Shown here: one piece after another, positions 23,872-35,283 of the stretch
Numbering within the stretch: position 1 is the first letter of the stretch
Layout of the letters: each line of letters starts with the position of its first letter
Assembly: GCF_001189955.1 (NCBI RefSeq)
Contig: NZ_LFLT01000036.1
Location: 1 to 43,718, forward strand
Direction: 5' to 3'
DNA from: Herbaspirillum chlorophenolicum
Lineage (GTDB): Bacteria; Pseudomonadota; Gammaproteobacteria; Burkholderiales; Burkholderiaceae_D
Length of the DNA: 43,718 bases
Position numbers and translations under genes: made by a program
The notes under the pieces: model-generated
What the model was told of the DNA's origin: nothing
Databases searched by the model: none
What the model saw: the letters and a program-made list of their open reading frames with translations, nothing else

Positions 23872-23891
23872 GCAAGGGGCGCCGGCCTTGC
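23872..23891. terminator. Hairpin between convergent genes
   Basis: GCAAGG/CCTTGC with an 8-nt GC-rich loop, and outer GAAG/CTTC pairs partly extend it. It sits between the binding-protein stop and the guaD stop. There is no U-run, so its efficiency as a terminator is doubtful. Confidence 0.35.
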
Positions 23892-23892
23892 T

Positions 23893-25194
23893 TCAGCTCC
23901 GGCTGTGCGCCAGCTTGCCTGCGGAATAGGTCGCGGCGATGGCGCGGTCATCCCCCAGGATCGCCAGCGCGAACAACTGCTCTTCCAGGCTATCGGTGTT
24001 GGCGCTGCGGCGCGCCAGCAAAGGCGTGGCGCGCGGATCGAGCAGGATGAAATCGGCATCGCAGCCGGGCGCGAAGTTGCCGATGGTACCTTCCAGCTGC
24101 AGTGCGCGGGCGCCGCCTAGCGTAGCCAGGTAGAACATGCGCTGCGCCGGCAGGTAGGTGCCGCCCATGCGGCCGACCTTGTATAGCTCATTCATGGTCT
24201 GCAGCATCGAGAAGCTGGTGCCGCCGCCCACGTCAGTGGCCAGCGACAGCGGTACGCGCGCCTTGTCCGCATTCGCGAAGTCGAACAGGCCGCTGCCCAG
24301 GAACAGGTTCGAGGTCGGGCACACCGTGGCCGCCGACTGCGTGGCCGCCATGCGCGCGCGGTCCTCATCGTCCAGCCAGACGCAGTGCGCATACAGCGCG
24401 CGCTGGCGCATCAAGCCGTACTGGTCGTACACGTCCAGGTAGCTGCGGGCATCGGGATACAGCTCCTTCACCCATTTCACTTCATCGGTATTTTCCGCCA
24501 CGTGGGTCTGGATGTAGGCGTCCGGATACTGCGCCGCCAGCTCGCCGGCCAGCTTCATCTGCTCGTGCGTCGAGGTCGGCGCAAAGCGCACCGTGATGGC
24601 GTAGTGCTGGCGTCCCTTGTTGTGCCAGCGCTGGAGCAGTTCCTCGCTCTCGCGCACGCCGCCCTCGGCGGTATCGCGCAGGAAGTCGGGCGCGTTGCGG
24701 TCCATCAGGCACTTGCCGGCTACCATGCGCAGGTTGCGCGCGTGGCTGGCTTCGAAAAAGGCATTCACCGATTGCGGATGCACGGTGCAATACACCGCCG
24801 CGCTGGTGGTGCCGTTGCGCAGCAGCTCGGCCAGGAAGAAGTCGGCCACTTCAGCGGCATGCTCGCCGTTCTCGAAGCGGCGCTCGGCCGGGAAGGTGTA
24901 GTTGTCCAGCCAGGGCAGCAGGCCCGGCGCCGGCGAGCCGATGATATCGGTCTGCGGATAGTGGATGTGGGTGTCGATGAAGCCGGGGCAGATGATCTTG
25001 CCGCGGTGGTCCTGCACCTGCACGCCGGCGGGGACCGACGTGATGAGCCGGTCGTAGTCGCCGGCCGCCTTGATCTTGCCGTCTTCCACCAGCAGCAGGC
25101 CGTCGGCATGCCATTGCGTGGCGCGCTCGTCAAAGGCGGGATCGTTGGTGAAATGCAGCAGGCTGGCGCGATAGGCTTGCATGGATGTGCTCAT
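23893..25194 (-). CDS. guaD: Guanine deaminase
   Basis: Zinc amidohydrolase converting guanine to xanthine and ammonia. The metal motif is DTHIHYPQ with His76 and His78. QTHVAEN, LYAHCVWLDD and TDVGGGTSFSML supply the remaining ligands and the catalytic Asp, and the CPTSNLFLGSGLF segment is typical of bacterial GuaD. The 433 residues match the family. The ATG at 25194 is chosen for its GAGGAAATACC ribosome binding site; the frame runs on to 25293 without one. It is the last gene in line with xdhA-xdhB-xdhC and supplies their substrate xanthine, although a 219-bp gap separates it from xdhC. Confidence 0.95.
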   Translation of the reverse strand: MSTSMQAYRASLLHFTNDPAFDERATQWHADGLLLVEDGKIKAAGDYDRLITSVPAGVQVQDHRGKIICPGFIDTHIHYPQTDIIGSPAPGLLPWLDNYTFPAERRFENGEHAAEVADFFLAELLRNGTTSAAVYCTVHPQSVNAFFEASHARNLRMVAGKCLMDRNAPDFLRDTAEGGVRESEELLQRWHNKGRQHYAITVRFAPTSTHEQMKLAGELAAQYPDAYIQTHVAENTDEVKWVKELYPDARSYLDVYDQYGLMRQRALYAHCVWLDDEDRARMAATQSAATVCPTSNLFLGSGLFDFANADKARVPLSLATDVGGGTSFSMLQTMNELYKVGRMGGTYLPAQRMFYLATLGGARALQLEGTIGNFAPGCDADFILLDPRATPLLARRSANTDSLEEQLFALAILGDDRAIAATYSAGKLAHSRS

Positions 25195-25325
25195 GGTATT
25201 TCCTCGTTGCTGGCCGCCGCGCGCGGACGAAGAAGGGCGCGCGGTCGGCGTCGATTCAATGGTCATCATACTGGAAGGCGCAGGCGTGACCACGCTTTCC
25301 TGATGGGTTCAAGCGGAATCGTGGG

Positions 25326-25392
25326 GAGGATCCGGCGAGGCCGGAATGGCATGCGCCTTCGTGGCGCGATCGTCTTGTCCGGAGGGATCCTC
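25326..25392. repeat. Inverted repeat between xdhC and guaD
   Basis: GAGGATCC (25326-25333) and GGATCCTC (25385-25392) can pair, enclosing an internal GCGCC/GGCGC hairpin. In the 219-bp gap this may be an mRNA processing or stabilising structure, or the site of a separate guaD promoter. No T-run is seen. Confidence 0.4.
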
Positions 25393-25413
25393 TGGGTGAC
25401 GGCAGGGTTTTCC

Positions 25414-26496
25414 TCAGCCTCTGCCGTCCAACGCGTGTGTGGCCAATGCCGGAGGGAATTTGTTGCGGGCCGGCTGCGTGAAGCGCAACTCCCACAATTG
25501 CATCAGCTGGGCCACCACCGCGATGGCGATGCTGGCCGGTTCCTTGCCGTAGATGCCGGGAATGCCGATGGGGCAGGTCATGCGGTTTAACTGTTCCTGC
25601 GTGTAGCCACGGTCTGCCAGGCGGTGCTCGAACTGCTTGCGCTTGGTGTAGGAGCCGATCAGGCCGAACCAGCCGATATCCGTACGCTTCAGGATGCGTT
25701 CGGTCAGTTGCTGGTCGAGGGCGTGGCTGTGGGTCATGACGAGATAATACGCGCCCGGCTCGGCCATGTCGACTGCGGCATTGGGCACATCGGTGGCTTC
25801 CACCGTGACTTGCGGCGGCAGGCTGTCGGGGAACATGTCTTCGCGTTCGTCCACCCACAGCACGCGGCAGGGAAGGTTGGACAATACCTTGACGATGGCC
25901 GTGCCGACATGGCCGGCGCCGAACAGCACCACTTGCGGCTGGTGCGCGCGGCACAGGTCGAGCAGCCAGCGGCGGCCATAGGCATCGCGCGTGACGTAAG
26001 TCTTGCGCACGTCGCGAAACAGCGTGGCGTGCAGGCCGTTGTCCGGCCCGTTGAGGTCGCAGGCTTCGCCGTCGGTTTCATACAACTGCAGCGGATCGGC
26101 ATTGTCCAGCGGCAAGGTGCGCCAGATGTCGATGCCGCTGCGCCAGTGCTGCTCCAGTTCCTTGAGCGTGCCCGAGCAGGACTGGTCGACCCGCTCAAAG
26201 GCCAGGAACACCACGCCGCCGCAGCATTGGCCCAGGCTCGGACCGAGCGCGATGCGCTCCAGCCGGCGCTGGGCCGGCAACTGGCTGGCGTCATCCTCCA
26301 GCATGGCGCGCGCGATCTGCGCTGCACGCCATTCCAGATGGCCGCCGCCGATGGTGTCGTACTGTTTGTCAGCGGTATAGACCATGCGCGCGCCGGCCTC
26401 GCGCGGCGTCGAGCCCTGGATCTCGGCCACCGTTACCAGCACCGCCGGGGTGGCGGCATCCTGCAATTCCCTCAAAGCGGCAAGCCATGTCGTCAT
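25414..26496 (-). CDS. xdhC: Xanthine dehydrogenase accessory protein XdhC
   Basis: Binds the molybdenum cofactor, promotes its sulfuration and inserts it into XdhB; it is not part of the mature enzyme. The N-terminal XdhC/CoxI domain has VTVAEIQGSTPREAGARMV and IGGGHLEW (residues about 20-56), and CCGG in the middle. The C-terminal Rossmann-like domain shows VVLFGAGHVGTAIVKVL and, near the end, a GLIGSYTKRKQFEHRL segment. The 360 residues are at the long end of the family. AAGGAG precedes the ATG. It follows xdhB by 25 bp in the order usual for proteobacterial xanthine dehydrogenase operons. Confidence 0.96.
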   Translation of the reverse strand: MTTWLAALRELQDAATPAVLVTVAEIQGSTPREAGARMVYTADKQYDTIGGGHLEWRAAQIARAMLEDDASQLPAQRRLERIALGPSLGQCCGGVVFLAFERVDQSCSGTLKELEQHWRSGIDIWRTLPLDNADPLQLYETDGEACDLNGPDNGLHATLFRDVRKTYVTRDAYGRRWLLDLCRAHQPQVVLFGAGHVGTAIVKVLSNLPCRVLWVDEREDMFPDSLPPQVTVEATDVPNAAVDMAEPGAYYLVMTHSHALDQQLTERILKRTDIGWFGLIGSYTKRKQFEHRLADRGYTQEQLNRMTCPIGIPGIYGKEPASIAIAVVAQLMQLWELRFTQPARNKFPPALATHALDGRG

Positions 26497-26521
26497 GAAT
26501 GCTCCTTGATCAGGTTCGGTC

Positions 26522-28891
26522 TTATTGTTTCACCGCGGCTGCGCGCACCGCGTCCACCGCGTCGAGGATGGCCTCGGACGTGGCCGGCGCACGCAGCGGC
26601 GGGTTGACGCGATGTTCGCCTACTGCCGACACCGCGTCGCGGATCGCCAGGAACACCGAGAACGGCAGCAGCAGCGGCGGTTCGCCGGTGGCCTTGGAGC
26701 GGTGGATGGTGTCGGATACGTTGCTGTTCTTGAACAGTTCGGTGCGGAAGGCCGTTGGGCAATCGGACACGCCCGGGATCTTGTAGGTCGACGGCGCGTG
26801 CGTCATCAGCTTGCCGTCCTTGTTCCACCACAGCTCCTCGGTGGTCAGCCAGCCCATGCCCTGGATGAAGCCGCCTTCCACCTGGCCCACATCGATGGCC
26901 GGGTTCAGGCTTTCGCCGGCGTCGTACAGCAGGTCGGCCTGCAGCAGTCTCCATTCGCCGGTCAGCGTGTCGATCACCACTTCAGCCACCGCCGCGCCGT
27001 AGGCGTAATAGAAGAACGGGTGGCCGTTCATGGTCTTGGAGTCCCAGTGCACGCGCGGAGTCGAGTAGAAGCCGTCCGACCACAGCTGTACGCGCTGCAG
27101 GTAGGCCTGCATCACCAGGTCGGGGAAGGCCACCGACTGTTCGCCGGCAATCGCCAGGCCGTCGGCGAAGCGCACTTCGGCAGCGTCGACATTGAAGCGC
27201 TTGGCCGCCACTTGCGCCAGCCGCGCCCGGATCTGCAGGGCAGCATCCTGCGCCGCCTTGCCGTTCAGGTCGCTGCCGGTGGAGGCGGCGGTGGCCGAGG
27301 TATTGGCGACCTTGCTGGTGTCGGTCGCGGTGCAGCGCACGCGCTCCAGCGGCAGGCCCAGCGCGTTGGCGACTACCTGCGCCACCTTGGTGTTCAAGCC
27401 CTGGCCCATTTCGGTGCCGCCGTGGTTCACCAGCACCGAGCCATCGGTGTAGACATGCACCAGCGAACCGGCCTGGTTCAGGTGCGGCACATTGAAGGAG
27501 ATGCCGAATTTCACGGGCGTCAACGCCAGGCCCTTCTTCAGTACGGTGTTGCTGGCGTTGAACGCGATGACGGCCTGGCGCCGCGCCTGGTAGTCGCTGG
27601 TGCGTTCCAGTTCGTCGACCAGCGCGTGGATCACGTTGTCTTCGACCTTCTGGCCGTAGTGGGTGGTGTTGCGCGCGTTGGGGCCTTCGGCATCGCTCTT
27701 GCCGTAGAAGTTGGCGCGGCGCACTTCCAATGCATCCTTGCCGAGATTGCGCGCGATCTCGTCGACGATGTACTCGATGGCGATGGCGCCCTGCGGGCCG
27801 CCGAAGCCGCGGAAGGCGGTATTGGACTGGGTATTGGTCTTGCCGCACATGGCGTGGATCTCCACGTCCGACAGGTAGTAGGCATTGTCGAAGTGGCACA
27901 CCGCGCGGGTAGCCACCGGGCCGGACAGGTCGGCCGAGAAGCCTGCGCGCGAAACCATGTCGATCTTGGCCGCGACGATGCGGCCGTTGTCGTCATAGCC
28001 GATCTCGTAGTCGTAGGCGAAGCAGTGGCGCTTGCCGGTGACGATCATGTCGTCGTCGCGGTCGGCGCGCAGTTTGACCGGACGGCGCAGGCGCACCGCC
28101 GCCACCGCAGCCGCGCAGGCCCACAGCGCCGACTGCGATTCCTTGCCGCCGAAGCCGCCGCCCATGCGCCGGCACTCCACCAGCACGTCGTGCGAGGCCA
28201 CGTGCAACACATGCGCGATGTGGTGCTGCATCTCGCTCGGGTGCTGGGTCGAGCAGTAGACGTGCATGCCGCTGCCTTCCTTGGGGATGGCGTAGGAGAT
28301 CTGCCCTTCGAGATAGAACTGCTCCTGGCCGCCGACGTCGAACTGGCCTTTCAGCTTGTGCGGCGCCTTGGCAAAGGCCGCGGCCGGCGTGCCGCGCGTC
28401 AGGTGCATCGGCGGCAGCACGTAGGACTGCGCCGCATGCGCTGCGCGCGGGGTCAGGATAGGCGCCAGTTCCTCGTAGTCGATCACCGCGCAGCGTGCGC
28501 CGCGGCGGGCGTTGTCGTGGCTGTCGGCCACCACGATGAAGATCGGCTGGCCCACGTACTGCACCAGGCCGTCGGCCAGCACCGGATCGTCATGGATGAT
28601 GGCGCCGCACTGGTTCTCGCCGGGGATATCGTCGGCGGTAAACACCGCCACTACGCCAGGCGAAGCCTTGACCTTCGACAGGTCGATCGCACGGATCCTG
28701 GCATGGGCCTTCTGCGACAGGCCCAGCGCCGCATGCAGCGTGCCTTGCAGTTCGATGATGTCGTCGGTGTAGGTGGCTTCGCCGGTCACGTGCAGCACCG
28801 CAGACTCGTGCGGATGCGGTTTGCCGACCTCGGCCCAGCCCTTGGGCGGCAGTGTCAGCTTGGACATGAATTGTTCACTTTGCTTGTTCAT
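26522..28891 (-). CDS. xdhB: Xanthine dehydrogenase, molybdopterin-binding subunit
   Basis: Large catalytic subunit holding the Mo cofactor, where hypoxanthine and xanthine are hydroxylated to urate. The N-terminal a/b hammerhead domain (HVTGEATYTDDI near 35-46) is followed by the cofactor-binding domain with GGGFGGKE, RGFGGPQG and GGTEMGQGLNTK. The catalytic base is the Glu of GEPPLLLP near residue 737, and an Arg-containing substrate pocket precedes it. The 789 residues agree with Rhodobacter XdhB (777). The ATG at 28891 has AGGAGAATGTG upstream; the frame is open to 28981 but enters xdhA. The gene lies 31 bp after xdhA. Confidence 0.97.
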   Translation of the reverse strand: MNKQSEQFMSKLTLPPKGWAEVGKPHPHESAVLHVTGEATYTDDIIELQGTLHAALGLSQKAHARIRAIDLSKVKASPGVVAVFTADDIPGENQCGAIIHDDPVLADGLVQYVGQPIFIVVADSHDNARRGARCAVIDYEELAPILTPRAAHAAQSYVLPPMHLTRGTPAAAFAKAPHKLKGQFDVGGQEQFYLEGQISYAIPKEGSGMHVYCSTQHPSEMQHHIAHVLHVASHDVLVECRRMGGGFGGKESQSALWACAAAVAAVRLRRPVKLRADRDDDMIVTGKRHCFAYDYEIGYDDNGRIVAAKIDMVSRAGFSADLSGPVATRAVCHFDNAYYLSDVEIHAMCGKTNTQSNTAFRGFGGPQGAIAIEYIVDEIARNLGKDALEVRRANFYGKSDAEGPNARNTTHYGQKVEDNVIHALVDELERTSDYQARRQAVIAFNASNTVLKKGLALTPVKFGISFNVPHLNQAGSLVHVYTDGSVLVNHGGTEMGQGLNTKVAQVVANALGLPLERVRCTATDTSKVANTSATAASTGSDLNGKAAQDAALQIRARLAQVAAKRFNVDAAEVRFADGLAIAGEQSVAFPDLVMQAYLQRVQLWSDGFYSTPRVHWDSKTMNGHPFFYYAYGAAVAEVVIDTLTGEWRLLQADLLYDAGESLNPAIDVGQVEGGFIQGMGWLTTEELWWNKDGKLMTHAPSTYKIPGVSDCPTAFRTELFKNSNVSDTIHRSKATGEPPLLLPFSVFLAIRDAVSAVGEHRVNPPLRAPATSEAILDAVDAVRAAAVKQ

Positions 28892-28922
28892 CACATTCTC
28901 CTGCTCATTCTCTTTGTCACGC

Positions 28923-30407
<1,485 letters not shown>

Positions 30408-30424
30408 GTGTTTGCTCTATGTAA

Positions 30425-30434
30425 TTGTCTACAA
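30425..30434. promoter_or_regulatory. GntR-like operator upstream of xdhA
   Basis: TTGT-CT-ACAA is a perfect short palindrome in AATTGTCTACAAAA, the shape of FCD/GntR-family operators (T-x-GT-xx-AC-x-A). It is 17 bp from the xdhA start codon, so a bound repressor would block initiation or early elongation. GntR-type regulators control purine degradation in some enterobacteria (HpxS), but none is encoded in this window. Confidence 0.35.
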
Positions 30435-30667
30435 AACAGTTGCTGCTTTGCGGCGCGCTCCAGGGCGGATCGTGGGGCGCACTCTTATTGTTCGAGCGAG
30501 CGGGAAGCGCTTGTTCCGCACATGGGCGGATCTTTTTCTGCTTCCTGCACTGCCGTTTCTTGCGTGGATATGCATTCAAGAAACGTGCCGGGGTTCTCAA
30601 AGGATGGAACTGATTGTCCGCTTCGTTTTGTTGGAAACGATTGTCCAATTCCATCGTTTGACAATCC

Positions 30668-30699
30668 CGGGATGCGCCGCCTGGAGGTGGCGCATCCCG
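30668..30699 (-). terminator. 14-bp hairpin after the permease gene
   Basis: CGGGATGCGCCGCC/GGTGGCGCATCCCG (one G-U pair) with a TGGA loop, beginning 24 bp after the permease stop codon. No T-run follows on the - strand, so it may be a 3'-end stabiliser or a partial terminator before xdhA. Confidence 0.55.
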
Positions 30700-30723
30700 T
30701 TACTGCTGTTGCCTGCCGCTGCC

Positions 30724-32022
30724 TTATTCGCCGAGGTAGACCAGCTTGAACAGGAAGATGGCGGCAATGATCCAGATTACCACCGACACGTCCTTTACGC
30801 GCCCGGTCAGCAGCTTCAGGCCGGCGTAGCTGATGAAGCCCAGCGCCAGGCCGTTGGCGATCGAGTAGGTGAAGGGCATGACCAGCGCGGTGATCACGGC
30901 CGGCACGCATTCGGTGGTGTCATCCCAATCGATGTGCACCAGCTCGCGCACCATCAGGCAAGCCACGAAGAACAGCGCCGGCGCAGTCGCATAGGCCGGC
31001 ACCACGCCCGCCAGCGGCGCGATGAACAGGCACAGCAGGAACAGCACGGCAATCGCCACTGCGGTCAGGCCGGTACGGCCACCCGCTTGCACGCCTGCCG
31101 CACTTTCAATATAGGCAGTGGTGCTGGAGGTGCCAAGCAGGGAACCGGCGACGATGGCGGTGCTGTCGGCCATCAGCGCCTTGTTCAGGCGATCCATCTT
31201 GCCTTCCTTCATCAGCCCGGCGCGCTGGGCCACGCCCATCAGCGTGCCGGTGGCGTCGAACAGTTCAACCAGGAAGAACACCAGCACCACGTTGAGCAAG
31301 CCCATCGACAGCGCACCCTTCACATCCAGCTGCAGGAAGGTCGGCGCCAGCGACGGCGGCGGCGCGAACACGCCGCTGAAGTGGTTGCCGCCGAACAAGA
31401 AGCTCAGCACGGTGACCAGCAGGATGCCGATCAGCAGTGCACCGCGTACCTTCAGCCTGTCCAGCGCCACGATCACCAGGAAGCCGATGATGGCCATCAC
31501 CGCCGCCGGATGGTGCAGGTCGCCCATGGTGACGAAGGTGGCGGGATTGGCGGCGATGATGCCGGCGCTCTTCAGGGAGATGATCCCCAGGAACAGCCCG
31601 ATGCCGGCCGGGATGGCCGTCCTCAGCGACTTCGGGATGCTCTTGATGATCAGTTCACGGATGCGCAGCAGGCTGACGATCAGGAACAGGCAGCCCGAGA
31701 TCAGCACCGCGCCCAGCGCAGCCTGCCAGGGGAACCCCATGCCTTTGACTACCGCGTAAGCGAAGTAGGCGTTGAGACCCATGCCAGGCGCCAGGCCGAT
31801 GGGGTAGTTGGCGTACAGGCCCATGATCAGGGTACCGACGGCGGCGGCCAGGCAGGTGGCGACGAATACCGAATCCTTGGGCATGCCGGCGTCGCCCAGG
31901 ATGGAGGGATTGACGAAGATGATGTAGGCCATTGTCAGGAAGGTTGTCAGGCCTGCCAGCAATTCGGTGCGGACGGTGGTACCGTTCTCGCTGAGTTTGA
32001 AGTATTTGTCTAGCGCGTTCAT
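30724..32022 (-). CDS. NCS2-family purine permease (AzgA/PbuG-like)
   Basis: Inner-membrane proton-coupled importer of purine bases, 432 residues with 12-14 hydrophobic segments. The start (LDKYFKLSENGTTVRTELLAGLTTFLTMAYIIFVNPSIL in content) is the hallmark of the guanine/hypoxanthine/adenine group rather than of UraA/UacT uracil or urate carriers. PIGLAPGMGLNAYFAY and the later SSTTAYIESAAGVQAGGRTGL segment cover the substrate-binding helices. It is upstream of xdhA on the same strand and close to guaD, so uptake of guanine or hypoxanthine for degradation is likely. The GGAGA ribosome site is 9 bp from the ATG and lies in a leader with competing secondary structures. Confidence 0.93.
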   Translation of the reverse strand: MNALDKYFKLSENGTTVRTELLAGLTTFLTMAYIIFVNPSILGDAGMPKDSVFVATCLAAAVGTLIMGLYANYPIGLAPGMGLNAYFAYAVVKGMGFPWQAALGAVLISGCLFLIVSLLRIRELIIKSIPKSLRTAIPAGIGLFLGIISLKSAGIIAANPATFVTMGDLHHPAAVMAIIGFLVIVALDRLKVRGALLIGILLVTVLSFLFGGNHFSGVFAPPPSLAPTFLQLDVKGALSMGLLNVVLVFFLVELFDATGTLMGVAQRAGLMKEGKMDRLNKALMADSTAIVAGSLLGTSSTTAYIESAAGVQAGGRTGLTAVAIAVLFLLCLFIAPLAGVVPAYATAPALFFVACLMVRELVHIDWDDTTECVPAVITALVMPFTYSIANGLALGFISYAGLKLLTGRVKDVSVVIWIIAAIFLFKLVYLGE

Positions 32023-32029
32023 TATTGGT

Positions 32030-32088
32030 TGTCTCCGTTTGGTCCTTTTTTATACGCCGGAAAACTTGCCTGCTTGCGAGACAGGCAA
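32030..32088 (-). promoter_or_regulatory. Permease leader with mutually exclusive pairings
   Basis: On the transcript, TTGCCTG and CAGGCAA (+ strand 32082-32088 and 32066-32072) form a hairpin extended by CT/AG. The segment TGTCTC (+ strand 32078-32083), shared between the 5' arm and the loop, is also complementary to GAGACA (+ strand 32030-32035), which contains the ribosome binding site. The two pairings cannot coexist. This resembles a translational switch, but no known riboswitch core is recognised and 6-bp pairing could be chance. Confidence 0.35.
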
Positions 32089-32183
32089 AAAATGGGCGTT
32101 GCTTTGTGCGTATTGGTTGCAGCGTACGTAATGTCGTTTAATTTCATGGTGAGGACGTAAGTCGCGGGAAATAGCCACTATAA

Positions 32184-32199
32184 ACATATTGTTATATGT
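32184..32199. promoter_or_regulatory. Operator-like palindrome upstream of the permease
   Basis: ACATAT-TGTT-ATATGT, perfect 6-bp arms in an A/T-rich stretch with TATA-like hexamers on the - strand. It lies about 160 bp before the permease start, where its promoter would be expected. Confidence 0.4.
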
Positions 32200-32291
32200 G
32201 TATAAGGCGCTTAAAAAAGGCTTGTTGCAAGAGGATTGGTGCGGCGCATTGAGGATGTATGGGTATGGAATCCCGTTGATGCCGATAGCGT

Positions 32292-33212
32292 TTATGGCTT
32301 CGCCACCGCCCGGTTCCAATAATCCGGCTGCGCATAAACCTCCTTCAGGTAATCGATGAAAAACCGCGTCTTGGCCGGCAAATGCCGTTGCTGCGGATAT
32401 ACCGCCATGATGTCGTAATGCGGCAGGGCGTAGTCGTCCAGCACCGTCACCAGCTCTCCCGAAGCCAGTTGCGCCTGGATTTCCCAGGTCGAGCGCCAGG
32501 CCAGGCCCAGGCCTTCGCCGGCCCAGCGGTGCAGCAATTCGCCGTCGTTGCAGTCGAGATTGCCCTGCACCTTGACGATCACCGGCTTGCCATTTTGCTG
32601 GAAATACCAGCCGCGCTGCTGGCCGCCTTGCAGGTTGAAGGCCAGGCAATTGTGCTGGGCCAGGTCGTCCAGCGTCTTGGGCATGCCGTTGCGGTGCAGG
32701 TATTCGGGCGAAGCGCACACCACCCGGCGGTTGCTGGCCAGGCGCACGGCCACGAAGCTGGGTTCGATCGCGCCGCCGATGCGGATGCCCAGGTCGTAGC
32801 CTTCGCGCACCAGGTCGACCACACGGTCGGTCAGGTTGAACGAGATCTGCACCTCGGGGTGCGCCGCCAAAAAGGCCGGGGCATGCGGCGCCACATGCAG
32901 GCGGCCGTAGGCGGCAGGGGTGGAGACCACCAGGTGGCCGGTAGCCTTATGGCGGCCTTCGGCGATGCTCTTCTCTGCCGTCTCCATCTGCTCCAGCAGC
33001 TTGCGGCAGTGGTCGAGGAAGACGCTGCCTTGCTCGGTCAGCGTCAGGTGGCGCGTGGTCCGGTGCATCAGCTTGGTGCCCAGGCGTTTTTCCAGGGCAT
33101 CGATGCGCCTGCCCATCATCACCGGCGTCACTTTCTCTTCCAGCGCCGCCGCCGCCAGGCTGCCTTTGTCGACCACCAAGACAAAAGCTTCAATTTGTTT
33201 GAGTTTGTCCAT
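32292..33212 (-). CDS. LysR-family transcriptional regulator
   Basis: A 306-residue LysR-type regulator. The N-terminal winged helix (about 1-60) reads LKQIEAFVLVVDKGSLAAAALEEKVTPVMMGRRIDALEKRLGTKLMHRTTRHLTLTEQG, as three consecutive family blocks. The effector domain (about 90-300) is of the two-subdomain periplasmic-binding fold. The ATG at 33212 is preferred; a TTG four codons upstream is possible. It is transcribed divergently from gcl across a 182-bp A/T-rich gap with an inverted repeat, the usual layout for a LysR activator of its neighbour. It may respond to glyoxylate, tartronate semialdehyde or a purine breakdown product (inference). The purine permease lies on its other side. Confidence 0.92.
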   Translation of the reverse strand: MDKLKQIEAFVLVVDKGSLAAAALEEKVTPVMMGRRIDALEKRLGTKLMHRTTRHLTLTEQGSVFLDHCRKLLEQMETAEKSIAEGRHKATGHLVVSTPAAYGRLHVAPHAPAFLAAHPEVQISFNLTDRVVDLVREGYDLGIRIGGAIEPSFVAVRLASNRRVVCASPEYLHRNGMPKTLDDLAQHNCLAFNLQGGQQRGWYFQQNGKPVIVKVQGNLDCNDGELLHRWAGEGLGLAWRSTWEIQAQLASGELVTVLDDYALPHYDIMAVYPQQRHLPAKTRFFIDYLKEVYAQPDYWNRAVAKP

Positions 33213-33253
33213 TATCCGATCCAATTCAATACTTTTTCTATATTTCCATACTT

Positions 33254-33291
33254 TTGATAAGTAATAAATAGATTTTTTTTGTTCTTATCAA
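33254..33291. promoter_or_regulatory. Inverted repeat in the lysR-gcl promoter region
   Basis: TTGATAAG at 33254-33261 and CTTATCAA at 33284-33291 are exact inverted copies 22 bp apart. The right copy covers a candidate gcl -35 (TTATCA 33285-33290, 17 bp, TAGGAT 33308-33313). Two half-sites spaced by about three helical turns suit a LysR tetramer. Confidence 0.5.
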
Positions 33292-33394
33292 TCGAAATTG
33301 TAGCGACTAGGATGGGCTCCAGAACGAATCAGAGAATGGTGCGCCGCCAAGGGCGACCACCACCTTATAGCAATCTGGAATCCTGGAGAACAAC

Positions 33395-35170
<1,776 letters not shown>

Positions 35171-35283
35171 GCGGCTGAAACGCACCGATCCGAAGAGGAG
35201 ACAAAAGTCGCCGGCAAGAGCGATACCACTGAACGGCCACACCAAGTCCAGCCTATCCGGCGGGCCAAGAACAAGGAGCACCC

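Larger units (their letters stand above)
30408..30723. other. xdhA promoter interval
   Basis: A 316-bp stretch between the permease stop and the xdhA start. It carries the palindrome at 30425-30434 near xdhA, three GATTGTCC-like motifs (30612-30619, 30639-30646 and inverted GACAATCC at 30660-30667), and the long hairpin at 30668-30699 that ends the permease transcript. No -35/-10 pair is convincing and no open frame is supported. Confidence 0.5.

Noticed and set aside
33317..33388. CTCCAG in the gcl leader complementary to its CTGGAG ribosome site
   Set aside because: Only 6 bp with a 60-nt spacing, and no supporting stem; chance pairing is likely.
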